Below, in pieces: positions 25,633 to 32,702 of a DNA stretch of 48,932 nt (the stretch's first letter is position 1; each line of letters starts with the position of its first letter). Origin of the DNA: Clostridiales bacterium DTU073 (GTDB lineage Bacteria > Bacillota > Peptococcia > DRI-13 > DTU073); NCBI GenBank assembly GCA_001512665.1, contig LFSF01000044.1:1-48932 (forward strand), read 5' to 3'. Below the pieces are notes generated by a model. It was given only the letters and a program-made list of their open reading frames with translations. It was not told the origin of the DNA and made no database searches. A program made the position numbers and the translations under genes.

Positions 25633-26880
25633 TCACCATGTATTTAAATATTTACTCTGTTCTTCTGTCAACTGATCAATTTCATAACCTAAAGCCTTAA
25701 GCCTTAACAAAGCTACCTTTTGGTCAATTTCTTCCGGAACAGGGATTACACCGGCAGATAACTTACCGGAATTATTCACTAGGTAAGCCAAAGATAAGGC
25801 CTGAAGCGCAAAAGACAAATCCATAATCTCCGCTGGATGACCATTACCCGAAGCTAGATTTACCAGTCTCCCTTCCGCTAATAAAAATAGTTTGCGACCA
25901 TCTGATAAGACAAACTCTTCAATATTCGGCTTAATTAATCTACTGGATACAGCTACTTTCTTTAAATCATTCTTGTTTATTTCCACATCAAAATGACCGG
26001 CATTAGCCAAAATAGCACCATCTGGCATTAGCTCATAATGTTCCTGCCGCAAAACATTCTTATTCCCGGTAACAGTGACAAACACATTACCTAAGGCTGC
26101 AGCTTTAAGCATAGGCATAAGCTCATATCCATCCAATAAGGCCTCATTAGCCCGTACAGGATCAGTTTCAGTGACAATTACTTTAGCTCCTAATCCTTTT
26201 GCTCTCATCGCAACACCGCGACCACACCAGCCATAACCAGCGACCACCACAGTTTTACCGGCAACCAACAGATTAGTAGTATGATTGATCCCATCCCAAA
26301 CAGACTGACCGGTACCATAGCGATTATCAAAAAGATGTTTCATTAAAGCATCATTAACAGAAATAACCGGCACCTTTAACTTACCGGCTTTTTCCATGGC
26401 CTTAAGGCGTACAATTCCGGTAGTTGTTTCCTCACAACCACCGATAATCTTAGAAAGCAACTGCGGGTATTCCGTATGTAAGAGAGCTAATAAATCTCCC
26501 CCATCATCGATTAACAAATCAGGCTCTGACTCTAAAGCCTGACGCAAATGCTGTTTATATTCTTCATCAGTCGCCCCGTACCAAGCATAAGCTCTGATAC
26601 CTTGTTTTACTAAAGCTGCAACAACATCATCCTGTGTTGACAAAGGATTAGACGCCACCACGGTTACATCCGCACCGCCTGCTTGTAAAACAAGAGCAAG
26701 ATACCCTGTTTTCGCCTCTAAATGCAAACACACAGCTATCTTTTGACCCTTAAATGGTTTTCCTTTTAGAAAATCATTTTTTATCTGCTTTAATACCGGC
26801 ATATAATTTCGAACCCAACTGATTTTAGCCTCACCTTGAGGTGCCAAGCTAATGTCACGAATACTGGACTCTATAGGCAT
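25633..26880 (-). CDS. ahcY: Adenosylhomocysteinase
   Basis: A 415-residue enzyme with CLHLEAKTGYLALVLQAGGA, the active-site region RLKAMEKAGKLKVPVISVND, and the NAD site VVVAGYGWCGRGVAMRAKGL. It splits S-adenosylhomocysteine into adenosine and homocysteine, clearing the by-product of SAM-dependent methylation. The long frame to 26949 is not needed: ATG 26880 has CGGGAGGT eight bases upstream and starts MPIESSIRDISLA. The length is near the short bacterial/archaeal type. A candidate promoter lies at 26954-26981; I see no SAM or SAH riboswitch in its leader. Confidence 0.95.
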   Translation of the reverse strand: MPIESSIRDISLAPQGEAKISWVRNYMPVLKQIKNDFLKGKPFKGQKIAVCLHLEAKTGYLALVLQAGGADVTVVASNPLSTQDDVVAALVKQGIRAYAWYGATDEEYKQHLRQALESEPDLLIDDGGDLLALLHTEYPQLLSKIIGGCEETTTGIVRLKAMEKAGKLKVPVISVNDALMKHLFDNRYGTGQSVWDGINHTTNLLVAGKTVVVAGYGWCGRGVAMRAKGLGAKVIVTETDPVRANEALLDGYELMPMLKAAALGNVFVTVTGNKNVLRQEHYELMPDGAILANAGHFDVEINKNDLKKVAVSSRLIKPNIEEFVLSDGRKLFLLAEGRLVNLASGNGHPAEIMDLSFALQALSLAYLVNNSGKLSAGVIPVPEEIDQKVALLRLKALGYEIDQLTEEQSKYLNTW

Positions 26881-26953
26881 GTTTTTTAACCTCCCGAGTT
26901 TTCTCAGCAAACAACTCTTGCTAGCTAACTTCATATATAAAATATACATTTGT

Positions 26954-26981
26954 ATTTTAACAGATTTATTTAGGCATTCAA
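26954..26981 (-). promoter_or_regulatory. Candidate promoter of ahcY
   Basis: On the minus strand TTGAAT (26976-26981), 16 bases, TAAAAT (26954-26959). Two mismatches from consensus; placed about 70 bases before the ahcY start. Confidence 0.4.
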
Positions 26982-27018
26982 AGTAGGCGAATTTCTAGTA
27001 AATTCCCTATAGTATTTT

Positions 27019-27047
27019 TTGACTTTTTTCTCATTCTGAGCTATAAT
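27019..27047 (+). promoter_or_regulatory. Sigma-A promoter of tRNA-Arg
   Basis: TTGACT (27019-27024), 17 bases, TATAAT (27042-27047), about 21 bases before the tRNA 5' end. Confidence 0.8.
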
Positions 27048-27068
27048 TAATTTTGTCATAAATTATAA

Positions 27069-27143
27069 ACGCCCGTAGCTCAGTGGATAGAGCACTGGCC
27101 TCCGGAGCCAGGTGCGTAGGTTCGATTCCTATCGGGCGTGCCA
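27069..27143 (+). tRNA. tRNA-Arg (anticodon CCG)
   Basis: Acceptor ACGCCCG pairs with CGGGCGT; the D arm is GCTCAGTGGATAGAGC, the anticodon stem CTGGC/GCCAG presents CCG in loop CTCCGGA, and the T arm is GTAGGTTCGATTCCTAT. The CCA is encoded. Single-gene unit with promoter and terminator. Confidence 0.96.
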
Positions 27144-27169
27144 TTTTTAATAATATAATTGATTATTAC

Positions 27170-27195
27170 CTCCTGCAAAAGCAGGAGTTTTTTTT
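27170..27195 (+). terminator. Intrinsic terminator after tRNA-Arg
   Basis: CTCCTGC and GCAGGAG arms with an AAAA loop, followed by a run of T residues. Confidence 0.9.
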
Positions 27196-27224
27196 ATCGC
27201 TTAAAAAAGACAGTTAGTATCAAC

Positions 27225-27686
27225 TTAGATTAAACCGGGGAAATGATGTTGCCGAAAAGCTTCATAGACTACAACGGCTACAGAATTACTTAAATTTAGT
27301 GACCTGATCCCTTCCCTCATGGGGATACGCAAACATTGCCCAGGATAGGCGTTTAATAACTCTTCCGGCAAACCTTCGGTCTCCTTACCAAAAAGCAAAT
27401 ATGCACCTGGGGGAAAACTAGTTTCCGTATAGCTTTTTGTTGCTTTTTTCGTAGCCAGAAATAAAAGATTTGGATCTTTCCCTTGAAGAAACTCCTCTAA
27501 GTTTTTATAGAGATGAATATCTAACAAAGACCAGTAATCTAAACCTGCCCTTTTCAAATACTTATCCTCAAGGGAAAAACCTAAAGGCTCAACAAGATGT
27601 AAACTACATCCCGTAACCGCACAAGTGCGAGCAATATTACCGGTATTTGCCGGTATCTCCGGTTCCACAAGCACTATATTAAACAT
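27225..27686 (-). CDS. trmL: tRNA (cytidine/uridine-34 2'-O)-methyltransferase TrmL
   Basis: A 153-residue SPOUT methyltransferase. It begins MFNIVLVEPEIPANTGNIAR, then TCAVTGCSLHLVEPLGF; the SAM-binding knot is YLLFGKETEGLP and IPMREGIRSLNLSNSVAVVV. These are the TrmL (YibK/CspR) motifs; the enzyme methylates the wobble base of certain tRNA-Leu species. ATG 27686 has a GGTGAT site. The gene lies beside tRNA-Arg, but that need not mean a functional link. The structured repeats lie upstream of it. Confidence 0.93.
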   Translation of the reverse strand: MFNIVLVEPEIPANTGNIARTCAVTGCSLHLVEPLGFSLEDKYLKRAGLDYWSLLDIHLYKNLEEFLQGKDPNLLFLATKKATKSYTETSFPPGAYLLFGKETEGLPEELLNAYPGQCLRIPMREGIRSLNLSNSVAVVVYEAFRQHHFPGLI

Positions 27687-27708
27687 ACAATCACCTTATT
27701 TCTTTTCT

Positions 27709-27808
27709 ATATACTGTACCATTTTACATTTTTTTGTAGAGTACTGCTAAATAGACTTAATGAAGCCGAATTTAGTCTATTCTGGACGAAACACCTAAAA
27801 CGGAAAAT
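27709..27808. repeat. Structured repeat element, internally deleted copy B'
   Basis: The left arm (ATATACTGTACCATTTT, 27709-27725) and the basal helix (AATAGACT, pairing with AGTCTATT) match copy B closely, and the right flank CTGGACGAAACACC and AAAACGGAAAAT are identical. The branched interior of B (about 27888-27980) is missing, leaving a short loop, and the end of the right arm is replaced by other sequence. Confidence 0.75.
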
Positions 27809-27830
27809 TTTCTTCTCCTCTATGCAGATA

Positions 27831-28034
27831 ATATACTGTACCATTTTCCGTTTTTTTGTAAAGTACAGCTAAATAGACTTAATGAAGGCGAAGTGAGAAA
27901 GCAGAGGGGCGAACAGGACGTGAGCCCCAACCCTCGCAGTACAAGGATGTACATCGAGGGTGGTCTGCTTTCTCCTGAGCCAAATTTAGTCTATTCTGGA
28001 CGAAACACCTAAAACGGAAAATGGTACAGTATAT
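27831..28034. repeat. Structured repeat element, copy B (candidate ncRNA or miniature mobile element)
   Basis: A perfect 24-base terminal inverted repeat (27831-27854 and 28011-28034) encloses nested helices: AATAGACT 27872-27879 with 27988-27995; GGC 27887-27889 with GCC 27979-27981; an 11-base helix 27895-27905 with 27964-27974. The latter closes a junction of hairpins GGGGC 27906-27910/27924-27928 and CCCTCG 27931-27936/27955-27960, the second extended by GTACA/TGTAC. With a one-base gap the outer helix extends to 27825 and 28041. The core is homologous to copy A, with compensatory changes. No coding potential seen. Confidence 0.8.
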
Positions 28035-28104
28035 TTATCTGGTATTATTTTCCCAAACTCTTGGCAAAACTATAATTACCTAGTCTAAGAGGAGGTGAAC
28101 TAAA

Positions 28105-28245
28105 TTGGCTGGTTATACCTGTCTCTCTTGCGGAAAAAATTCCAAACTACCTGATTTTTGTTGTGGCCAAAGCATGCAACAACAAGATAATTGTAATACT
28201 CAGGCAAACACTCAAAATTGTAATTCACCAACACGCAAACAATAA
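28105..28245 (+). CDS. Small Cys-rich protein, 46 residues
   Basis: TTG 28105 is seven bases after a strong GGAGGTG site and opens a 46-residue frame: MAGYTCLSCGKNSKLPDFCC, then GQSMQQQDNC with an Asn/Gln-rich tail. The CxxC and CC pairs could hold zinc or another metal, like a minimal zinc ribbon. It is followed by a hairpin terminator. I know no family. It lies 70 bases downstream of structured element B on the same strand. The strong ribosome site and the terminator are the main support. Confidence 0.55.
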   Translation: MAGYTCLSCGKNSKLPDFCCGQSMQQQDNCNTQANTQNCNSPTRKQ

Positions 28246-28273
28246 AATCATTCGACACTTAAAGATTATTTTC

Positions 28274-28317
28274 ATAAAACTGCCCTTGAATACACAACGT
28301 TTCAAGGGTAGTTTTAT
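28274..28317. terminator. Bidirectional terminator between the Cys-rich ORF and the FlhB-like gene
   Basis: Seventeen-base arms with one G-U pair (ATAAAACTGCCCTTGAA at 28274-28290 and complement at 28301-28317). It covers the stop region of the minus-strand gene. Confidence 0.8.
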
Positions 28318-28583
28318 ATCTGGGCATTTTCCTGCTCTAATTTGTAGATAAAGATTAAAATCCTCGCTACTGCTTCATATAACTCCTGAGGTATTTCCAC
28401 TCCCACCGGAAGATGCACAAGTTTACTAACCACTTCTGTATTTTCTACCAGAGGAATATTCTCTTTTTCAGCGATCTCGATTATTTTTTCCGCCAAATAC
28501 CCCTCCCCAACTGCAATTATACGGGGAGCGTCATCCCTGTTTTCATCATATTTTAAAGCTACTGCTTTTTTTTCTGTCTTCAT
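28314..28583 (-). CDS. FlhB C-terminal domain-like protein (YlqH/FhlB type)
   Basis: An 89-residue protein like the cytoplasmic domain of the flagellar export gate protein FlhB: AVALKYDENRDDAPRIIAVG, LAEKIIEIAEKENIPLVENT, and VEIPQELYEAVARILIFIYK. The NPTH autocleavage motif of full FlhB is absent (EKKAVALKY instead), as in stand-alone homologues. No membrane segment. It may stand in for or modulate the FlhB C-domain in export switching, but this is inference. It follows the ylqG-like gene by six bases, the same pairing as ylqG-ylqH in B. subtilis. Confidence 0.85.
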   Translation of the reverse strand: MKTEKKAVALKYDENRDDAPRIIAVGEGYLAEKIIEIAEKENIPLVENTEVVSKLVHLPVGVEIPQELYEAVARILIFIYKLEQENAQI

Positions 28584-28589
28584 CTCTCT

Positions 28590-29342
28590 CTACACCATAA
28601 AATCAATATTTTGCTCATAATTTTCGACGATCAACGGACCTTCGTTATAGGGAATGATCTCTACTTTTGTACAAAGCTTCTCTAAATCCTTTTTTCTAGA
28701 CAGCAAAATATTCTCAGTCTCCAAAGTATCCGCCCAAATTTGTGCATACAAACTTGCACCTTGCATTTTAATCTTTATTTCAATATTTTTCAGTACCGAC
28801 AACTGTAATTGAAAACATACTTCCCAAACATCCTCTTTAATCATTGCCCCTTTATATCTGGAAATTTCAATCTTATGATAAAGCTCATCTTTCTTTTCAC
28901 CGGGAATTAGTAATGCCAAAAAAAGAAAAGGGTCTAATAAATATCGAACTGCCGTATTTTCCTCTACAGGTAGTTTTTGAACTGCTTCTTTAATCACCGC
29001 AGTCTCTTTTTCGCCCCTAAATCCGTATCTTTCTATCAGATTGTTAATCACATGATTTTTATTTTGAGCACCCTCTTCAAGCTGCAACGGAATTCTTTCC
29101 ACCAATAAATCTTCGCCTTTAAAATCTAAAACTCTTAATTTAATCTGTTCTCCCACCTGCAAAGATTTATCTGCACGAACAGGTAATAAATTATCGCCTA
29201 CCTTTAACCAATATTGTTGTCCCTCTTTTGCCAAAACAACGCCCTTAAAGACTTGTCCAGGCCGTAAAATTAAGCCGGCAAAATCCTTAGCGACAACCAT
29301 AATGTTATTTGCTTTATTAACAATTCCCTCAATCAAAAGCAC
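28590..29342 (-). CDS. YlqG/FliK-like hypothetical protein
   Basis: A 250-residue protein. The first ~90 residues look like a beta-barrel module (LRPGQVFKGVVLAKEGQQYW, then LQVGEQIKLRVLDFKGEDLL) as in FliK-like and YlqG proteins. The C-terminal ~110 residues have alternating strands (FQLQLSVLKNIEIKIKMQGA, LYAQIWADTLET) reminiscent of the hook-length control C-domain. Gene pairing with the FlhB-like gene supports a link with export substrate switching. The start GTG 29342 has only a weak upstream site; TTG two codons later is possible. Function is inferred, not proven. Confidence 0.6.
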   Translation of the reverse strand: MLLIEGIVNKANNIMVVAKDFAGLILRPGQVFKGVVLAKEGQQYWLKVGDNLLPVRADKSLQVGEQIKLRVLDFKGEDLLVERIPLQLEEGAQNKNHVINNLIERYGFRGEKETAVIKEAVQKLPVEENTAVRYLLDPFLFLALLIPGEKKDELYHKIEISRYKGAMIKEDVWEVCFQLQLSVLKNIEIKIKMQGASLYAQIWADTLETENILLSRKKDLEKLCTKVEIIPYNEGPLIVENYEQNIDFMV

Positions 29343-29365
29343 TCACTCTTTCCCTTTAACCCAGT

Positions 29366-29394
29366 AAAAAACACAGGAAGTACCTGTGTTTTTT
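29366..29394 (-). terminator. Intrinsic terminator after degV
   Basis: AAAAAACACAGG (29366-29377) and complement CCTGTGTTTTTT (29383-29394); on the minus strand the hairpin ends in a T tract. Confidence 0.85.
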
Positions 29395-29396
29395 GC

Positions 29397-30263
29397 TTAA
29401 ATTTCATCTAAACCCTGTTTATAAAAATACAAAACTAACGTACCAGGTCCCGCATGTGTCCCTACAACTGCTCCAATACTACCCATTAAGAATACTTCCT
29501 CACTATTTAATTCCCGCATTAACTTTTCTTTTAAATTTATAGCATCTGCATAGCAATTAGCATGAAAAATAAAGTAGGATAATTCTCCATGTTTTTCAGC
29601 GTAATTCTTTGCCGTTTTAATCAATAAATCTATTGCTTTACTTTTACTCCTAACTTTTTCAAAAGGAGCAATTAATCCATCTTCTATCGTTAGTACCGGT
29701 TTAATATTTAACATTGACCCCAGAAAAGATGTAGCTTTTCCAATCCGACCGTTCTTGGCTAAATATTCAAGAGTATCTACGATAAAATATGTATTTACTT
29801 CCTCAATCATTAGCTGAATTAATTCTAAAATCTCTGCTTTGCTTTTTCCTGCTTTTGCAGCTTTTGCCGCAGCCACAACCACACAACCTAGAGCATAGGC
29901 AACCAATTTACTATCAATAACGGTAATATCACTATTTTCCAGCATTGACGCTGCCAAACGCGCCGATTGAATAGTACCGGACATATGGCTCGAAATATGT
30001 ATAGAAATTACTGCAGAGCCATCAGCAGTTAATTCTTTATACAAATCACAAAACTCTCCGGGAGATGGCTGTGATGTGTGCGGAATACCATCATATGTAA
30101 CTAATTTTTCATAAAACTCCTCTGGCTGAATGTCAATATTTTCACGAAAGGATTCTTCTCCAAAGATTACTTTTAGTGGGATAAAAGCAATATCGTATTC
30201 TTTTAACAGCTCTTGTGGAATGTCCGCGGTACTATCAGTTACAATTTTAATTCTTGTTGCCAT
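29397..30263 (-). CDS. DegV family fatty acid-binding protein (FakB-like)
   Basis: A 288-residue DegV protein with KIVTDSTADIPQELLKEYDI, the TSQPSPGEF motif around residue 63, SIHISSHMSGTIQSARLAA and, near the C-terminus, GSIGAVVGTHAGPGTLVLYF. DegV proteins bind a fatty acid in a buried pocket and present it to FakA for phosphorylation. The gene follows fakA by 15 bases, supporting that role. ATG 30263 starts MATRIKIVTD. Chain-length preference cannot be told from sequence alone. Confidence 0.93.
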   Translation of the reverse strand: MATRIKIVTDSTADIPQELLKEYDIAFIPLKVIFGEESFRENIDIQPEEFYEKLVTYDGIPHTSQPSPGEFCDLYKELTADGSAVISIHISSHMSGTIQSARLAASMLENSDITVIDSKLVAYALGCVVVAAAKAAKAGKSKAEILELIQLMIEEVNTYFIVDTLEYLAKNGRIGKATSFLGSMLNIKPVLTIEDGLIAPFEKVRSKSKAIDLLIKTAKNYAEKHGELSYFIFHANCYADAINLKEKLMRELNSEEVFLMGSIGAVVGTHAGPGTLVLYFYKQGLDEI

Positions 30264-30278
30264 AATGCACCCCCATTT

Positions 30279-31901
30279 TTATTCAATGGAAATTAAATAA
30301 TAATATAACGGTTGACCTCCATAATGTAATTCAAAATCAATGTGACTAAACTTTTGGGATAACTCTTTAACCAGTTTTTCCGCATCTTTTTGCTGTATCT
30401 CTTCACCGTAATAGACTGTAATCAATTCATGGTCAGCTTGTAAAAATTGATCGACTAATTGTCCTACAACTTCTTCTGTCTTACTGCCTATTGCAACTAA
30501 ATTCCCCTCGCCAAGACCTAATATTTGTCCTTTCTTAATTTGATGGTTCTCATACTGAGCATCTCTTATAGCATATGTCACTTCCAAAGTAATCATTTGT
30601 TTACAAGCTTCTTCCATTTTGGCTTTATTAGTTTCCAGATCATTTTCCGGATTAAAAGCCATTAAAGCAGCAATGCCCTGAGGAATAGTCTTCGTAGCCA
30701 CTACTTTTGTAGGTTTAGAAGCTACTTTAGCAGCTTGCTGTGCAGCCAAAAGAACATTACCGTTATTAGGCAAAATTATTACTTCTTCGGCTAACACCTG
30801 TTCTATAGCATTTATAAATTCCTGTGTGCTAGGATTCATAGTCTGCCCACCGGCAATAACTGTATCTACACCTAAACTCTTAAAGACATCATTTAAACCA
30901 GAGCCAAAAGATACCGTAATCAAACCTAAACGTTTAGTAACCGGGCTCTTTATATTCATTGCCGCACTTTGCTCACTCATGTTATCTATCTTAATTTCAT
31001 GAAGAGAACCTAACCCTATACAGTAATCCAAAACCTTACCGGGTGTATTCGTATGTATATGAATCTTTCCGGTTTCGTTATTGCCAACAACAAGCAAACA
31101 ATCACCTTTATCTACCAAAAATGCTTTAATTTCTTCTAAAGGTAAATCTTTATTCTTCTTCTTCAAAATAAATTCCGTACAATACTGATATGCTAATACT
31201 TTTTCCCCAACATAACCATTATTATTTTCCTTTTTCAATTCATCAACAGGAGCAATGGTAAACTTTGACTCTTTGAGTAAATCCCCATCAAGGACTTCTA
31301 ACATCCCTTCTAAAATATAAACAAAACCTTGCCCTCCTGCATCGACCACACCTGCTTGTTGCAGTACCGGTAACATTAACGGTGTTTTTTGCAAAGCCTC
31401 GTAAGCACCATAATACGCAGCCTTAAAAACGGAATTTAATGTGCTCTTCTCATTATTTAATTCCTTAAGTGCCGCTTCAGAAGCTTCTCGTGAAACAGTC
31501 AAGATTGTACCTTCCACAGGATTCATAACCGCTTTATATGCTGTTTCTACGGATAAAGCCAGAGCCTGACAAAAATCATCCGCATTTATTTCCTTTTTAC
31601 CTTCGGTACCTCGTGCAAAACCCGCTAAAAGCTGGGAAAGAATAACTCCTGAATTCCCTCTGGCTCCCATTAAAGCACCATGAGCCATTTGCTTAGTAGC
31701 CTTTTCGATATCATTTTCACTATTCTCCAGCAGATATTTCGCTGCTGAGACCATCGTTAAACTCATATTTGTACCTGTATCTCCATCAGGCACCGGGAAA
31801 ACATTCAGTTCATCAACAGACAGTTTTCTTTGTTCTAAATATGAACTTGCTGCGATAAATAATTTCGTCCAGAGTTCACCATCTATCTTCTCAACTTTCA
31901 C
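30279..31901 (-). CDS. fakA: Fatty acid kinase catalytic subunit FakA (DAK2 domain, YloV-like)
   Basis: A 540-residue protein. The N-terminal DAK2/DhaL domain has NVFPVPDGDTGTNMSLTM, GARGNSGVILSQLLAGFARG and QQAGVVDAGGQGFVYI; the central and C-terminal DegV-like part has IHIHTNTPGKVL and IILPNNGNVLLAAQQAAKVA. It phosphorylates acyl groups held by FakB for entry to phospholipid synthesis. The start is GTG 31901, with GAGGAGG upstream. It pairs with the degV gene. The commonly linked asp23-type gene is not upstream here. Confidence 0.94.
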   Translation of the reverse strand: MKVEKIDGELWTKLFIAASSYLEQRKLSVDELNVFPVPDGDTGTNMSLTMVSAAKYLLENSENDIEKATKQMAHGALMGARGNSGVILSQLLAGFARGTEGKKEINADDFCQALALSVETAYKAVMNPVEGTILTVSREASEAALKELNNEKSTLNSVFKAAYYGAYEALQKTPLMLPVLQQAGVVDAGGQGFVYILEGMLEVLDGDLLKESKFTIAPVDELKKENNNGYVGEKVLAYQYCTEFILKKKNKDLPLEEIKAFLVDKGDCLLVVGNNETGKIHIHTNTPGKVLDYCIGLGSLHEIKIDNMSEQSAAMNIKSPVTKRLGLITVSFGSGLNDVFKSLGVDTVIAGGQTMNPSTQEFINAIEQVLAEEVIILPNNGNVLLAAQQAAKVASKPTKVVATKTIPQGIAALMAFNPENDLETNKAKMEEACKQMITLEVTYAIRDAQYENHQIKKGQILGLGEGNLVAIGSKTEEVVGQLVDQFLQADHELITVYYGEEIQQKDAEKLVKELSQKFSHIDFELHYGGQPLYYYLISIE

Positions 31902-32033
31902 TCCTCTGCCTCCTCATACCAAATAGTACATCTTAATTATACTTATTAAAAACACATATCATCAATAAAAACCTAATTGCTAATATTAAATACTTAGAAG
32001 AGAAATAATAAAAAAGAGGTGAATATAGCAAAA

Positions 32034-32681
32034 ATGATTGAAATAGATGATGCCGGAAGCGGGAGTCTCATTGGAGGAACCGGAATAGGCATCTATAACC
32101 ATAAAACACAGGAATACTTTTTTGACCTTATCCCCATACATTATTTCCAACATCCATCTTTTTCAGAAAAAAAATATCAAGATTATGTAATCTATATTAT
32201 AGAAAAAGCATTTCAACAACTACATTTTAATAAAAAAGAAACTATTTATATCTGTCAAAGTTATATCTTTGATAAACTTAGAAAATGGCTTACCCACAAA
32301 GGTTATCATTGCGAAAATAAAAAAATAAAAGGTCCTTTACAAAATAAGGTTGAAACATCATTTAATCAATACGTTATCAATCTAGGACTACCAAAGAACT
32401 TTATCACACATGCTCGTTATGCCTTTGGCTTTCATCGCCTTTTTAAATGGGTTATGGCTGACTTCCAATACAGATCTTCTCTTTGTAAAACCGGATGGAA
32501 AAGCTGGCAAAAATGGTCCAGTGTAGACACAAAAAGCTATCAAGGAATTGCCTGCAAAAACCAATACTGCCTTAAATGCGGTAAACTTATCTATAAAAAT
32601 TGTCCGGTTAATATTATTGAATATACCACAAATAGATTATGGACGCTAGCTTTACATCCCAAATGCTCGAAGACATCGTAA
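32034..32681 (+). CDS. Hypothetical protein with RNase H-like N-terminal pattern and C-terminal Cys cluster
   Basis: A 215-residue protein. The frame extends to GTG 32019, but that codon lies in the Shine-Dalgarno site (AGAGGTGA); ATG 32034 gives MIEIDDAGSGSLIGGTGIGI. The Asp-x-Gly-Ser start with a glycine run and alternating strand pattern (YIIEKAFQQL, ETIYICQSYIFDKLRKWL) hints at an RNase H-like fold. The C-terminus has CKNQYCLKCGKLIYKNCPVN and a late Cys (HPKCSK), which could bind zinc. No signal peptide. I do not recognise the family and the fold is inference. Single plus-strand gene between two minus-strand genes. Confidence 0.65.
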   Translation: MIEIDDAGSGSLIGGTGIGIYNHKTQEYFFDLIPIHYFQHPSFSEKKYQDYVIYIIEKAFQQLHFNKKETIYICQSYIFDKLRKWLTHKGYHCENKKIKGPLQNKVETSFNQYVINLGLPKNFITHARYAFGFHRLFKWVMADFQYRSSLCKTGWKSWQKWSSVDTKSYQGIACKNQYCLKCGKLIYKNCPVNIIEYTTNRLWTLALHPKCSKTS

Positions 32682-32702
32682 AATCCGGATAATTATTTTA
32701 AT

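Noticed and set aside
26881-27018. SAM or SAH riboswitch upstream of ahcY
   Set aside because: The leader lacks the conserved core sequences of these classes; only a weak hairpin before the ribosome site is visible.
27831-28034. Hammerhead ribozyme or group II intron domain
   Set aside because: CTGA and GACGAAAC segments looked suggestive, but the CUGANGA and GAAA core arrangement is absent and no domain V-like hairpin is seen.
27709-28041. Insertion sequence with transposase
   Set aside because: No transposase ORF lies between the inverted repeats and no clear target duplication flanks them; at most a non-autonomous element.
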